A stretch of DNA of 64,000 nucleotides from assembly GCF_034006665.1 (NCBI RefSeq), contig NZ_JAVESI010000004.1, positions 1 to 64,000 on the forward strand. The letters run 5' to 3'. The stretch is from Trichloromonas sp034006665. GTDB lineage: Bacteria; Desulfobacterota; Desulfuromonadia; Desulfuromonadales; Trichloromonadaceae. Below the pieces are notes generated by a model. The model did not search any database and was not told where the DNA came from. It saw nothing but the letters and a program-made list of their open reading frames with translations. Shown here piece by piece: positions 7,817 through 15,688 of the stretch. Within the stretch, counting starts at the first letter, position 1. Every line of letters starts with the position of its first letter. Made by a program: the position numbers and the translations under genes.

Positions 7817-8461
7817 ATGGAGGGCGCGGTGAACATTTCCTTGGCAAGACGAGTTTGGGTAACCTTTTCTGCTTATGTCATCGGCATTTACGCTTCATTC
7901 TTAAACCGTTTTGAGATAATCGGGGGCGAGCATATCCCCAGCACGGGCGGCGTTTTACTGGCGTCCAATCATATCTCCGGCTATGAAACGGTCTTTCTTC
8001 CCTGGGCGGTGATTAAACATCATCCCTTGCAGATGGTCTGGGCGCCGGCCAAGGAGGAGCTCTTCCGGCATCCCTTCTGGAGCCGAATCTTTCGCTCCTG
8101 GGGCGCTTTCCCGGTCAAGCGCGGACGGGACGTGCGCGCCGGCAAAACCCTGAACGAAATGCTGCGCACGGAAAAGGTCATGCTCTTTCCCGAGGGCACC
8201 CGCCATCGCGACGGCGAACTCGGTGCGGGCAATCGCGGCGTCGGCAAACTTATCTACGAAGTCCGACCCCAGGTCATCCCCACCGCCCTGAGCGGACTGA
8301 ATCACTGGAAGTTTCCGGGATTCGGCCAGAAGGCGCGGGTGGTTTTCGGCCCCTCCCTCGATTTTTCCGATCTCTTCGCGCTGGAGGATTGCAAGGAGAC
8401 TCACCTCCTGATCGTCGAGCGGGTGATGCAGGCCATCGCCCGGCAGCTCGCAAGCCACTAA
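7817..8461 (+). CDS. 1-acyl-sn-glycerol-3-phosphate acyltransferase family protein
   Basis: A PlsC-type acyltransferase of about 214 residues, which transfers an acyl chain to a lysophospholipid (phosphatidic acid synthesis) at the inner membrane. The usual HX4D motif reads N-H-I-S-G-Y-E here, with NH in place but no aspartate at the normal spacing. Motif II (FPVKRGRD) and motif III (FPEGTRHRDGEL) are present. An N-terminal hydrophobic segment (VWVTFSAYVIGIYASFL) anchors it. The start could be ATG 7817 or GTG 7829; the latter has the better-spaced GGAGGG. It ends in a bidirectional terminator. Confidence 0.85.
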   Translation: MEGAVNISLARRVWVTFSAYVIGIYASFLNRFEIIGGEHIPSTGGVLLASNHISGYETVFLPWAVIKHHPLQMVWAPAKEELFRHPFWSRIFRSWGAFPVKRGRDVRAGKTLNEMLRTEKVMLFPEGTRHRDGELGAGNRGVGKLIYEVRPQVIPTALSGLNHWKFPGFGQKARVVFGPSLDFSDLFALEDCKETHLLIVERVMQAIARQLASH

Positions 8462-8492
8462 AAAAACCCTCCGTGAAAGTTGAGGGTTTTTT
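8461..8492. terminator. bidirectional terminator
   Basis: AAAAAACCCTC and GAGGGTTTTTT form perfect arms around a 10-base loop. The A-run and T-run make it work on both strands, and it lies between the convergent acyltransferase and hydrolase genes. Confidence 0.9.
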
Positions 8493-8498
8493 AATGAA

Positions 8499-9332
8499 TC
8501 AGGCTACCTGTTTCAGTTCCGCCTGTTTGCAGCGTTTTTGGCGAATATCGCCAAGGAAGTCAAGCAGACAAGCGTTGAACTTCTCAGGCTGCTCGAGATT
8601 GACCAGATGCCCCGAATCGGCAAGTTCGTAGGCGACCCCGAGAGGCACCCCCTTGGCCAACTGCTCGCCATGCTCCGGAGCGATCAGCGTATCGCGGCTG
8701 CCGGATATCACCAAGATCGGCTGGAAGAACTTGCGGATTCCGAGGGGGTGATTTTTACGGTCGCGGATGGCCTGCAAGCCCCAGATCAGGCTGCGGGTAT
8801 CGACCAGTTCCAGCCAGTCCCGCAGGGTGACGGCCAGTTCGGGATGACGTTGCCCTCCCCCTTCCCCCAGCAACTCGCCGGTCAGCACCGCCAGAACTTC
8901 CTCCCGATTTCCCGTTGATAGTTTGTCAACTAGTTCCGAACGCCGGACCTTCTCGAGAATGTCGTCGCAGCGGACACGGCTCGACACGAAACAGGCGCCG
9001 GCAACCTTATCGGGGTGCCTTTCCAAAAGTTGCAGCAGAACCGAACCGCCCATGGCGAATCCGCAGAAGACGGCGCGCCCAATTCCAAGATAACTGAGAA
9101 GCCCGGCCAGATCGGCGGCCAAATGGCTCAAGGTCCAACCCTTGGACGGAACCTGGCTTTGACCGAAACCGCGCAGATCGGGAACGATCACGCGATAGCC
9201 CGCCCGGGCCAACTCCGTCGTCTGCGGTTGCCACATACGCCGGTCGAGGGGGAAGCCGTGAACGAGTACAACCGCGGGACCCGTGCCGATATCCTCATAG
9301 GCCAGGGAAATTCCGTTGATGGTTTTTTTCAT
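8499..9332 (-). CDS. alpha/beta-fold hydrolase lacking the nucleophilic serine
   Basis: A 277-residue alpha/beta hydrolase. The oxyanion-hole HGFPLD (residues 25-30), PDLRGFGQS (51-59), an aspartate in GSRDTL (D214) and a histidine in SGHLVN (H242) are all in place. The nucleophile elbow reads G-F-A-M-G-G (91-96): the position that is normally serine is alanine 93 (codon GCC). It may therefore be catalytically dead, use another residue or act as a binding protein, though the rest of the triad is intact. CAAAGGAGGT precedes the ATG, so the gene looks actively translated. It shares a bidirectional terminator with the acyltransferase gene. Confidence 0.9.
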   Translation of the reverse strand: MKKTINGISLAYEDIGTGPAVVLVHGFPLDRRMWQPQTTELARAGYRVIVPDLRGFGQSQVPSKGWTLSHLAADLAGLLSYLGIGRAVFCGFAMGGSVLLQLLERHPDKVAGACFVSSRVRCDDILEKVRRSELVDKLSTGNREEVLAVLTGELLGEGGGQRHPELAVTLRDWLELVDTRSLIWGLQAIRDRKNHPLGIRKFFQPILVISGSRDTLIAPEHGEQLAKGVPLGVAYELADSGHLVNLEQPEKFNACLLDFLGDIRQKRCKQAELKQVA

Positions 9333-9405
9333 GGGTAACCTCCTTTGTATTGTACTGAATTGGGTATGGGCAAGAGATCAAAACTTGAAACCAGGAGGTT
9401 ACCCC

Positions 9406-9990
9406 CTAGCGACCGGAGGAGCGTTCAACAATCTGCCGGATGAGGAGATTCGCTCCTTCATAAAGAGCGGCGCCGCCGCTGGCCAGGCCAAAGTAGCAGG
9501 CGAGGCGGAAGAGCACCGGAGATGCGCTTACTTCGCCGAAAAAGAAGAGACCAAAGTAGCCGAGCAGAAGAAGGAACATCCAGCGTACGGCGCGGCTGAT
9601 TTTGACCGCGTTTGCCAGCAACAGCCCGGCAAAGGCTCCCCAGAAGAAAAGATAGGCCGCAAGGATCTCCCTCTGCGGCAAGGTGCCATAACCGACTTCG
9701 GGAAGAACTATCAGGCCCACCAGCGACAGCCAGAAAAGACCGAAGGAGACGAACGTTATCGCACCGAAGACATTCTGTTTTTGCCATTCCATAAGGCCGA
9801 CGACAATCTGCGAAATGCCGCCGTAGCCGACGCCCATCGCCAAGATCGCCGGAGCTACGGGAAAATGACCGGCGGCGAAAAGATTGACGAGAATGGCACA
9901 GAGACCGAAACCGAAGAGGCCGGAGGATGTGATATTTGTTTCGTTGGCGAAAATCAGGCCGGCACGGCTGAGATGGGATGTATTGAGCAT
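9406..9990 (-). CDS. acetate uptake transporter (GPR1/FUN34/YaaH family)
   Basis: A 194-residue inner-membrane protein with about six hydrophobic helices, matching the SatP/YaaH family that takes up acetate or succinate with protons. Family signs are the N-terminal GLFGFGLCAILVNLFAAG helix, the AMGVGYGGISQIVVGLMEW loop and FGLFWLSL. The usual NPAPLGL motif in helix 1 is altered (NETNITSSGLFG), so substrate preference may differ. I chose the ATG at 9990 because GGAGGT lies four to nine bases upstream; the frame extends to 10056. Upstream is a long AT-rich region in which its promoter must lie. Confidence 0.85.
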   Translation of the reverse strand: MLNTSHLSRAGLIFANETNITSSGLFGFGLCAILVNLFAAGHFPVAPAILAMGVGYGGISQIVVGLMEWQKQNVFGAITFVSFGLFWLSLVGLIVLPEVGYGTLPQREILAAYLFFWGAFAGLLLANAVKISRAVRWMFLLLLGYFGLFFFGEVSASPVLFRLACYFGLASGGAALYEGANLLIRQIVERSSGR

Positions 9991-10306
9991 GGGAACCTCC
10001 TGGATGGACGCTGAGGATAAGGCGTTGTCCCATATCAGGAGCAATTCATATACCATTGTTTTAGTTTATTTCTAATTTTTTTATTATGTAATTATCCCAG
10101 CATGTTAACAAATGTCTAAACCAAAAATGAGAGTTTTTCAGGGCGGGATGGATTTGCAGAAATGCAAACCAAGATAACACAATTTCCATCACATCCCCTT
10201 TCGGGAGGCCACAAACATAATAATAGAACCAAATATTTATTTATATTTTAGATGGTTATGAAAATTGCCTAGGTTCTTTTCAATAAAATAAAAACAGTTT
10301 TATAAA

Positions 10307-10324
10307 TTTCGCAATTATGCGAAA
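10307..10324. promoter_or_regulatory. perfect palindrome, candidate operator
   Basis: TTTCGCA and TGCGAAA are exact 7-base arms around ATTA, 21 bases upstream of the yhbY -35 box. There is no T-run, so it is more likely a protein-binding site than a terminator. I do not recognise the regulator. Confidence 0.45.
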
Positions 10325-10344
10325 GGAAGTGACCGCCAAAAGGA

Positions 10345-10372
10345 TTGCGCGAACCGGGGGTTCACGTATAAT
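10345..10372 (+). promoter_or_regulatory. putative promoter of yhbY
   Basis: TTGCGC (10345-10350), a 16-base spacer and a perfect TATAAT (10367-10372), 35 bases before the start codon. The spacer contains a small dyad, GAACC-GGG-GGTTC. Confidence 0.6.
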
Positions 10373-10406
10373 GCCCCACCACTTGCATCATGAAAGGAGT
10401 TCGCCG

Positions 10407-10700
10407 ATGACCGAACTGACCAGCAAACAGAGACGTTTTCTTAAGGCTCTGGGCCATCATCTCAATCCGGTGGTGATGATCGGCAAAGAAGAAATTACCC
10501 CGTCTCTGCTTGCCTCCCTGGAGGAAGCCCTAAGGGTACATGAATTGATCAAGGTGAAGATTCAGGAAGGCTGTGTGTTGGACCGCAAAGAGGTCGCGGC
10601 ACTTCTGGCGAAGGAGAGCGGCGCGGCGGTGGCGCAGATTCTCGGTAGAACGTTCCTGCTTTATCGCCCGTCGGAAGAGCACAAGATCGAACTCCCCTGA
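10407..10700 (+). CDS. yhbY: YhbY/CRS1 RNA-binding protein
   Basis: A 97-residue single CRM-domain protein that binds RNA and is linked to assembly of the large ribosomal subunit. The start TELTSKQRRFLKALGHHLNPVVMIGK is typical, with the G-K loop (MIGKEEIT) and the later GRTFLLYRPS strand. AAAGGAG lies eight bases before the ATG at 10407; the open frame begins at 10317 but lacks a ribosome site there. It is monocistronic with its own promoter. Its length is that of the family. Confidence 0.92.
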   Translation: MTELTSKQRRFLKALGHHLNPVVMIGKEEITPSLLASLEEALRVHELIKVKIQEGCVLDRKEVAALLAKESGAAVAQILGRTFLLYRPSEEHKIELP

Positions 10701-10816
10701 CCATGTTCCGCACCACAAAAAAAATGGATAACCACATGAAATGACATATTTTTACTGGAGGCCCCGGAACGGGGAAGAACAATTTTAATTATCCGCAATC
10801 AACAGGCCGGATCGTT

Positions 10817-11950
10817 TCAAGCCCGCTCATAGGGTTCGTGGAAACGAATATATTCATCCATGGCAAAACGATCGGTCATGCCCGCGACATAATCGCAGAT
10901 GGAGCGCTCCATGCCGTGCACGGGGAACCGGTCCTGAATTTCGTAAGGCAGCAGGGTCGGATGGCGGCGGTAGTTGTCGAAGAGCGATTCAAGGATGCGC
11001 TCGGCCTTGACCCGCATCCGTTCCACTTTGTAATGACGATAGAGCTTGTTGCGCAGAAAGATCTTCAATTCATTGTTTTTCAGACGAATTTCATCACTCA
11101 GCCGAACCAGCTGGCGAGGCTGCCGGCGAACTTCATCCAGGGTCATGATGCCGTAATGGCGCAGATTGTCCTCGGTCGTTCGCACCAGATCATCGATCAG
11201 TATGCCGATGAGATGGCTGATGGTCTGGTGGATATGCCGTTGGCGATCAAGGCCGGGGAATTTCCTCTCCACCTTCCCCCAGGTTTCCCGCCAGAGGGTC
11301 AATTCATCCAACTCCTCCAGGCCGATATAGCCCGCCTTCAGGCCGTCGTCGATATCGTGGTTGTTGTAGGCGATTTCATCAGCGAGATCGATGATCTGCG
11401 CTTCCAGTGTGGGACGCAGGCGGGGGTCGTAGTCGGCAACGGCTACGTCGGCGGCCTGGTCGTAATCGGTGGAATGCTTGATGATCCCTTCGCGGGTTTC
11501 CCAGCAGAGATTCAAGCCGGTGAACCCGGGATAGCGTTCTTCAAGAACCTCGACCACCCGCAGCGATTGATGGTTGTGTTCGAAGCCGCCGGAATCCGCC
11601 ATCAGTCGGTTCAACACCTGCTCGCCGGTATGGCCGAAAGGGGTGTGGCCAAGGTCATGAGCCAAGGAGAGCGCCTCGACCAGATCTTCGTTAAGACGCA
11701 GGCGCCGGGCGATGCCCCGGCCGATCTGCGCCACCTCCAGGGAATGGGTCAGGCGCGTGCGGTAGTAATCTCCTTCGTGATTGACGAAGACCTGGGTTTT
11801 GTATTCGAGGCGGCGAAAGGCAGCACAGTGGATGATACGATCCCGGTCTCTTTCAAAGGGAGGACGATCATCCTTGAACGGCTCAAGATGACGACGCCCG
11901 CGGCTCTGGGAACCGCGCGCGGCATAGGGGGCGAGATCGGGACGTTCCAT
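10817..11950 (-). CDS. dgt: deoxyguanosinetriphosphate triphosphohydrolase-like protein
   Basis: A 377-residue HD-domain dNTPase, which hydrolyses dNTPs to nucleosides and triphosphate in the cytoplasm. Metal ligands are visible as H69 (RTRLTHSLEV) and H98-D99 with H102 and H107 (AHDLGHTPFGHTG). A later D in LADEIAYNNHDIDDG and the C-terminal YVAGMTDRFA are family signatures. The short N-terminal extension before HLEPFKDDRPPF is variable. Short dGTPase-like forms such as this one often act on several dNTPs with allosteric activation; specificity cannot be read here. Confidence 0.93.
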   Translation of the reverse strand: MERPDLAPYAARGSQSRGRRHLEPFKDDRPPFERDRDRIIHCAAFRRLEYKTQVFVNHEGDYYRTRLTHSLEVAQIGRGIARRLRLNEDLVEALSLAHDLGHTPFGHTGEQVLNRLMADSGGFEHNHQSLRVVEVLEERYPGFTGLNLCWETREGIIKHSTDYDQAADVAVADYDPRLRPTLEAQIIDLADEIAYNNHDIDDGLKAGYIGLEELDELTLWRETWGKVERKFPGLDRQRHIHQTISHLIGILIDDLVRTTEDNLRHYGIMTLDEVRRQPRQLVRLSDEIRLKNNELKIFLRNKLYRHYKVERMRVKAERILESLFDNYRRHPTLLPYEIQDRFPVHGMERSICDYVAGMTDRFAMDEYIRFHEPYERA

Positions 11951-12043
11951 GGCCGACTCCTTGGAAAGATTTGGAAAGATTCAAAGAACATTATTTAACC
12001 CCTTCCCTCCTGCCCCCGTCAAGGTGAAAAGGCGGCTAAGTTC

Positions 12044-12072
12044 TTGACCTTGCTGGGGGATCGTGCTAGCTT
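12044..12072 (+). promoter_or_regulatory. putative promoter of rsmD-coaD
   Basis: TTGACC (12044-12049) with a weak -10 TAGCTT 17 bases later, about 55 bases upstream of the rsmD start. Confidence 0.35.
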
Positions 12073-12125
12073 TTTCCGGAACTTATGATTTTTTAACGGG
12101 TTAATCACGGAAAACGGATTTGCGC

Positions 12126-12695
12126 ATGCGCATCATCAGCGGGACGGCAAGAGGAAAACGCCTGACGACTTTTGCCGGTGACGCCATTCGTCCGACCCCC
12201 GATAAGGTGCGTGGAGCGATCTTCAGCATGCTCTACAGCCGCCTCGGCCCCTTGGAAGGGATGAAAGTGCTCGACCTCTTCGCCGGCACCGGCGCCCTCG
12301 CCATCGAAGCTTTGAGCCGGGGGGCCGCTCACGCCTGGCTGGTGGATGCCGGCCGGGATGCCGGCCTGGTAATCCCCGCCAATGTGCGCGCCTGCGGTCT
12401 GGAAAACCGGGCCACCCTGGTGCGCGCCGAAGCCGGAAACGCCCTGTCTCTTCTGGAAAAAGACAAGCCCTTCGACCTGATCTTCCTCGACCCACCTTAT
12501 GGCCGCGATCTTCTGCCGAGTCTGCTGCGCACCCTCGCCGCCAATCGTTTCCTTGCTCCCAACGGCGTACTCTGCGCGGAAACGGGCAAAAGCGAAATTC
12601 TCGCCGAAACCTTCGCACCGCTGGCCCGGGTCGATGAGCGCACCTACGGTATCACCCGCATTCATCTTTACAGCTATCCGGAACCCGAGGAATAA
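12126..12695 (+). CDS. rsmD: 16S rRNA (guanine(966)-N(2))-methyltransferase
   Basis: A 189-residue SAM-dependent methyltransferase that methylates G966 of 16S rRNA during 30S assembly. RIISGTARGKRL opens the protein, then RPTPDKVRGAIFSML, the SAM-binding DLFAGTGALAIEALSRGA and the catalytic N-methyltransferase motif DPPYGRD. The length is typical. I use the ATG at 12126 rather than the TTG two codons earlier. It is followed six bases later by coaD, a common bacterial arrangement. Confidence 0.93.
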   Translation: MRIISGTARGKRLTTFAGDAIRPTPDKVRGAIFSMLYSRLGPLEGMKVLDLFAGTGALAIEALSRGAAHAWLVDAGRDAGLVIPANVRACGLENRATLVRAEAGNALSLLEKDKPFDLIFLDPPYGRDLLPSLLRTLAANRFLAPNGVLCAETGKSEILAETFAPLARVDERTYGITRIHLYSYPEPEE

Positions 12696-12700
12696 CCGCT

Positions 12701-13192
12701 ATGCGCGAACATATCGCCGTCTATCCCGGCTCCTTCGATCCCATCACCAACGGCCATATCGACATCATCCATCGCGGCCTGGAAGTCTTCGACACCCTGA
12801 TCGTCGCGGTCGCCCGCAATTCGGAAAAGAACGCCCTCTTCACCATCGACGAACGCCTGGATATGATCCGCGAAGCCCTCGGCCCCAACCCTCGACTCAA
12901 GGTTGATACCTTCCAGGGATTGCTCATCGACTACGTCGCCCGTAAGGGGGCGCGGGTCATCCTGCGGGGCCTGCGAGCGGTTTCCGACTTCGAATACGAA
13001 TTCCAGATCGCCCAGATGAACCACTCGGTCAACGACAAGATCGACACCCTGTTCATGATGACTTCGGTCCCCTACGGTTACCTCAGTTCCTCCATCGTCA
13101 AGGAAATGGCCAATCACAACGGGCCGATCGACCCCTTCGTCCCGCCGGTAGTCAAGCGGGCGCTTGACCGCAAGCACGGACGTTTGGCGTAA
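12701..13192 (+). CDS. coaD: phosphopantetheine adenylyltransferase
   Basis: A 163-residue nucleotidyltransferase catalysing the fourth step of coenzyme A synthesis (4'-phosphopantetheine plus ATP to dephospho-CoA). AVYPGSFDPITNGHIDII carries the T-x-G-H motif, with RGLRAVSDFEYE in the middle, and YLSSSIVKE is the C-terminal ATP-binding motif. It is full length. It lies between rsmD and a DUF1858 gene in one operon. Confidence 0.96.
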   Translation: MREHIAVYPGSFDPITNGHIDIIHRGLEVFDTLIVAVARNSEKNALFTIDERLDMIREALGPNPRLKVDTFQGLLIDYVARKGARVILRGLRAVSDFEYEFQIAQMNHSVNDKIDTLFMMTSVPYGYLSSSIVKEMANHNGPIDPFVPPVVKRALDRKHGRLA

Positions 13193-13203
13193 AGGAGTTA
13201 GCG

Positions 13204-13401
13204 ATGATTACCAAGGATATGCTGATTGAAGAAGTGATGCGGCAGCATCCGGGAACAATTGCGGTCTTCAAGCGTTTCGGACTCAACTGCAACGAATGTC
13301 AGATCGCCGCATTCGAAGAGGTGGGGCATGGAGCGGGCGTGCACGCGGTCGACGTCGAGGCCCTGCTGACCGAACTGAACCGGGCCATCGGCGCCGCCTG
13401 A
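13204..13401 (+). CDS. DUF1858 domain protein (redox-disulfide type)
   Basis: A 65-residue protein covering one DUF1858 domain: ITKDMLIEEVMRQHPGTIAVFKRFGLNCNECQIA. The C-x2-C pair (CNEC) is the conserved feature; relatives are called hybrid-cluster-associated redox-disulfide proteins and are thought to carry a thiol or disulfide function. AAAGGAG lies five bases before the ATG. It is the last gene of the rsmD-coaD unit and convergent with the creatininase-family gene. Confidence 0.85.
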   Translation: MITKDMLIEEVMRQHPGTIAVFKRFGLNCNECQIAAFEEVGHGAGVHAVDVEALLTELNRAIGAA

Positions 13402-13414
13402 ATCGCGACGTTTT

Positions 13415-14137
13415 TCAATAATCTTCCATCGTTTCCAGCTGGTCAATGAGGCGCCCGAGGGCCGCGACCACCAGTCCCTCCAGCTGCGCCCCCTTCTCCG
13501 CGCTCGCCTTTCCCGGATCACCCCAGACGCCACCGGGCCAGCAACGGTGTTTGTCCCGCACCAGAATCCCGGGGGGGAACGCCGGAAACTCCTGCGCCGC
13601 CGTCCCCTTCACCAGTTGCGGGTGGCTGTGCAGAATCCGCGACGTCTCGATCTCCCCGGCGTGAGAATCCCCTTCCGTCTCGATCAACCCCCTCCCCTCC
13701 CGTGACGCCAACATATACTCGGTCAAGACCGCGACACGACAGTCGGCAAAACGGACCAGCAACTCCTCGCCGACGTCGATCAATGCCGATAGATGGGTGC
13801 CGCCGGCATGGCCGGTGAGCAGCACGAAGTGGCGCAACCCCTGACCATAAAGGGAAGATACGATATCAAAGGCGAGCGCCTTGAGGGTTTCGGTGCGAAT
13901 GGAGAGGGTGCCGGGATGGCACGAGGTCGACCGGCAGACCCCGTAGGGAATCGGCGGCGCGATGAAGATGGGGCGGCGCGTCGCCAACTTGCGTCCGACC
14001 TCCACGGCGTGCAAGGTATCGGTCGAGAGGGGCAGATGCGGCCCGTGTTCCTCGGTGGCACCGAAGGGAATGAGCACGGTGCGGGTCTTTTCCAGCCCGG
14101 CGATGAACTCGGGCATGGTCAGCTCTTCGATAATCAT
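13415..14137 (-). CDS. creatininase family protein
   Basis: A 240-residue metal-dependent amidohydrolase of the creatininase family (creatininase, FAPy deformylase, MftE-like peptidases). Metal ligands are present: GATEEHGPHLPLSTDT (E, H and D), GHAGGTH in the middle and the later GDSHAGEIETS with its glutamate. Start at ATG 14137, preceded by AAGGGAAAAGG. It lies 13 bases after queE in the queuosine cluster, which suggests a role near pterin or deazapurine metabolism, but the substrate is unknown. Confidence 0.88.
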   Translation of the reverse strand: MIIEELTMPEFIAGLEKTRTVLIPFGATEEHGPHLPLSTDTLHAVEVGRKLATRRPIFIAPPIPYGVCRSTSCHPGTLSIRTETLKALAFDIVSSLYGQGLRHFVLLTGHAGGTHLSALIDVGEELLVRFADCRVAVLTEYMLASREGRGLIETEGDSHAGEIETSRILHSHPQLVKGTAAQEFPAFPPGILVRDKHRCWPGGVWGDPGKASAEKGAQLEGLVVAALGRLIDQLETMEDY

Positions 14138-14150
14138 CCTTTTCCCTTTC

Positions 14151-14912
14151 CTACAAAACCCCGAGCAGCCGGTGGGTCTGAGGAATGACCCGCACGGACG
14201 GATGAATCCGCGCCGCCGCCGCTTGCAGGGCAAGCAGATTGCGGCCGGCAACAGCTACCTTGCCGTCGATCGTCAGCGCCTGCAGGACCAACGGCCATTC
14301 CGGTGCCGTTTCGCGCAGCAGTCGGGCGGCGGTCTCGATCTTCCCGGCGGTGGTTTCGGGGCCCACCACCGCCTTGGCCTGTCCCGGCATTTTACGGGCG
14401 ACTTCGAGAAAGTTTCGATGGATTTCCCAAGGGGTCGGAAAGCCGGTTACTGACGCCAGTTTGAGATCCATGGAAACGAAAGCCAGATGCGGCAACAGCG
14501 GTGCCAGGGCTTCGGGCAGGGTGCCGTTGGTCTCCAGATGCACCGGCAGCAGCCGCGTCAGCTCGGGTAGCCAGCCCTTGAGCAACTCGCCGTGCAGCAG
14601 CGGTTCCCCGCCGGTGAGACTCAGGGAATGATGCGCACCGGGCATTTGCCGCAGCCAATCCTGGAGGATGGTGAGAAGCGACTCCAGCGAGACCGGATTA
14701 GCCATCTTGCGAATGGTTCCCGAACCAGGAGATTTTTCCACCCGACAATCGGCCGTCGGCGCAAAGGGAGTATCACAATAGGCGCAAGCGAGATTGCAGC
14801 CGGCCAGACGCACGAAGATCTGCCGACAGCCGACCATCAGCCCCTCCCCCTGGATGGAGGAGAAGACCTCGATCAGTGCTGCTTCAGTCGGCGAGGTAAC
14901 TGGCGCAGGCAT
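14151..14912 (-). CDS. queE: 7-carboxy-7-deazaguanine synthase
   Basis: A 253-residue radical SAM enzyme making the deazapurine ring of CDG from 6-carboxytetrahydropterin in queuosine synthesis. The cluster motif is C39-x3-C43-x2-C46 (CNLACAYC), followed by TGGEP (SLTGGEPLLH) and VHLETNGTLPE. FSSIQGEGLMVGCRQIFVRLAGC is the usual QueE start. A 20-residue insert after the cluster (about 55-75) is longer than in the minimal enzymes. Its start lies inside the end of queD (29-base overlap), so the two are translationally coupled. Confidence 0.94.
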   Translation of the reverse strand: MPAPVTSPTEAALIEVFSSIQGEGLMVGCRQIFVRLAGCNLACAYCDTPFAPTADCRVEKSPGSGTIRKMANPVSLESLLTILQDWLRQMPGAHHSLSLTGGEPLLHGELLKGWLPELTRLLPVHLETNGTLPEALAPLLPHLAFVSMDLKLASVTGFPTPWEIHRNFLEVARKMPGQAKAVVGPETTAGKIETAARLLRETAPEWPLVLQALTIDGKVAVAGRNLLALQAAAARIHPSVRVIPQTHRLLGVL

Positions 14913-15255
14913 ATTCTGATTCCCAGACGTTGACTTCGTAGACCGTCACATTATCGGTATTCAACCGCGGAGAGAGCTTTTCAAAGAGAAAGCGGGCGAT
15001 GTTTTCCGAGGATGGGCTGTTGTTCACAAAAGGCTCGATCTCGTTGAGATACTTGTGATCGAGCAGATCGAGCACGGCCTTGGTCTCGCGTTTGAGGATC
15101 TTGAAATCGATGCCGAGTCCGGCCTTGTCCAGTTCCCGGGCGGTCACCGTCACTTCCACTTTCCAGTTGTGACCGTGCAGGTTCTCGCAATCTCCCTGAT
15201 AGTTGATGAGATTGTGCGCGGCGGCGAAATGGGTATGAATTTTCAGGCGATACAT
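14884..15255 (-). CDS. queD: 6-carboxytetrahydropterin synthase
   Basis: A 123-residue member of the PTPS/QueD family, converting dihydroneopterin triphosphate to 6-carboxytetrahydropterin, the step before QueE. The zinc histidines are in HTHFAAAHNL and LHGHNW, and a catalytic cysteine in GDCENLHGH. The C-terminal VYEVNVWESEYACASY with glutamate is typical. The length is normal. It is second of four minus-strand genes yacG-queD-queE-creatininase. Confidence 0.95.
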   Translation of the reverse strand: MYRLKIHTHFAAAHNLINYQGDCENLHGHNWKVEVTVTARELDKAGLGIDFKILKRETKAVLDLLDHKYLNEIEPFVNNSPSSENIARFLFEKLSPRLNTDNVTVYEVNVWESEYACASYLAD

Positions 15256-15273
15256 GATTTTATCCTTCAGTTT

Positions 15274-15471
15274 TCAATATGTTTCCGAATCATCATCGTC
15301 GACCGTCGCGGCCGATTGCCCGGCGATGCGATATTCCTCGTCGGCCCAGCGGCCAAGATCGATCAACCGGCACTTTTCCGAACAAAAGGGCCGGTTCTCA
15401 TTCCCGGCCCAACTCACCCGCGCCCCGCAGCGCGGACAGCGGACTTTGAAAATTTCGACTTTGGCGGTCAT
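15274..15471 (-). CDS. yacG: DNA gyrase inhibitor YacG
   Basis: A 65-residue zinc protein that in E. coli binds GyrB and inhibits gyrase. The four ligands are CPRCG and CSEKC, followed by RLIDLGRWADEEYRI, the family signature, and an acidic tail. The ATG at 15471 is preferred to the TTG six codons upstream; AGGATG lies before it. It leads the queuosine unit, and no promoter is obvious between it and the tRNA-Gly terminator. Confidence 0.92.
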   Translation of the reverse strand: MTAKVEIFKVRCPRCGARVSWAGNENRPFCSEKCRLIDLGRWADEEYRIAGQSAATVDDDDSETY

Positions 15472-15560
15472 GGGTGCATCCTGTTGCAAGCTTTACTAAT
15501 CTTACCTGTAACTCGATATGGTAGCCAAACTTAGAAGTGGTCTTGTGGTTTCCCAATACA

Positions 15561-15587
15561 AAGAGGGCCAGACGAATTGCCTGGCCC
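15561..15587 (-). terminator. terminator downstream of tRNA-Gly
   Basis: On the minus strand GGGCCAG and CTGGCCC form a 7-bp stem with a 9-base loop, followed by a short TCTTTG tract. It lies just after the 3' end of the tRNA gene. Confidence 0.6.
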
Positions 15588-15599
15588 CTTTATGAATTT

Positions 15600-15674
<75 letters not shown>

Positions 15675-15688
15675 AATGGAGGTGCATT

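Larger units (their letters stand above)
9991..10406. other. AT-rich divergent intergenic region
   Basis: About 415 bases without a gene between the acetate-type transporter and yhbY, which read away from each other. It is far more AT-rich than the rest of the window, especially 10055-10110 and 10220-10320. It holds a perfect palindrome (10307-10324) and the yhbY promoter (10345-10372). I see no riboswitch or small ORF. Confidence 0.6.
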
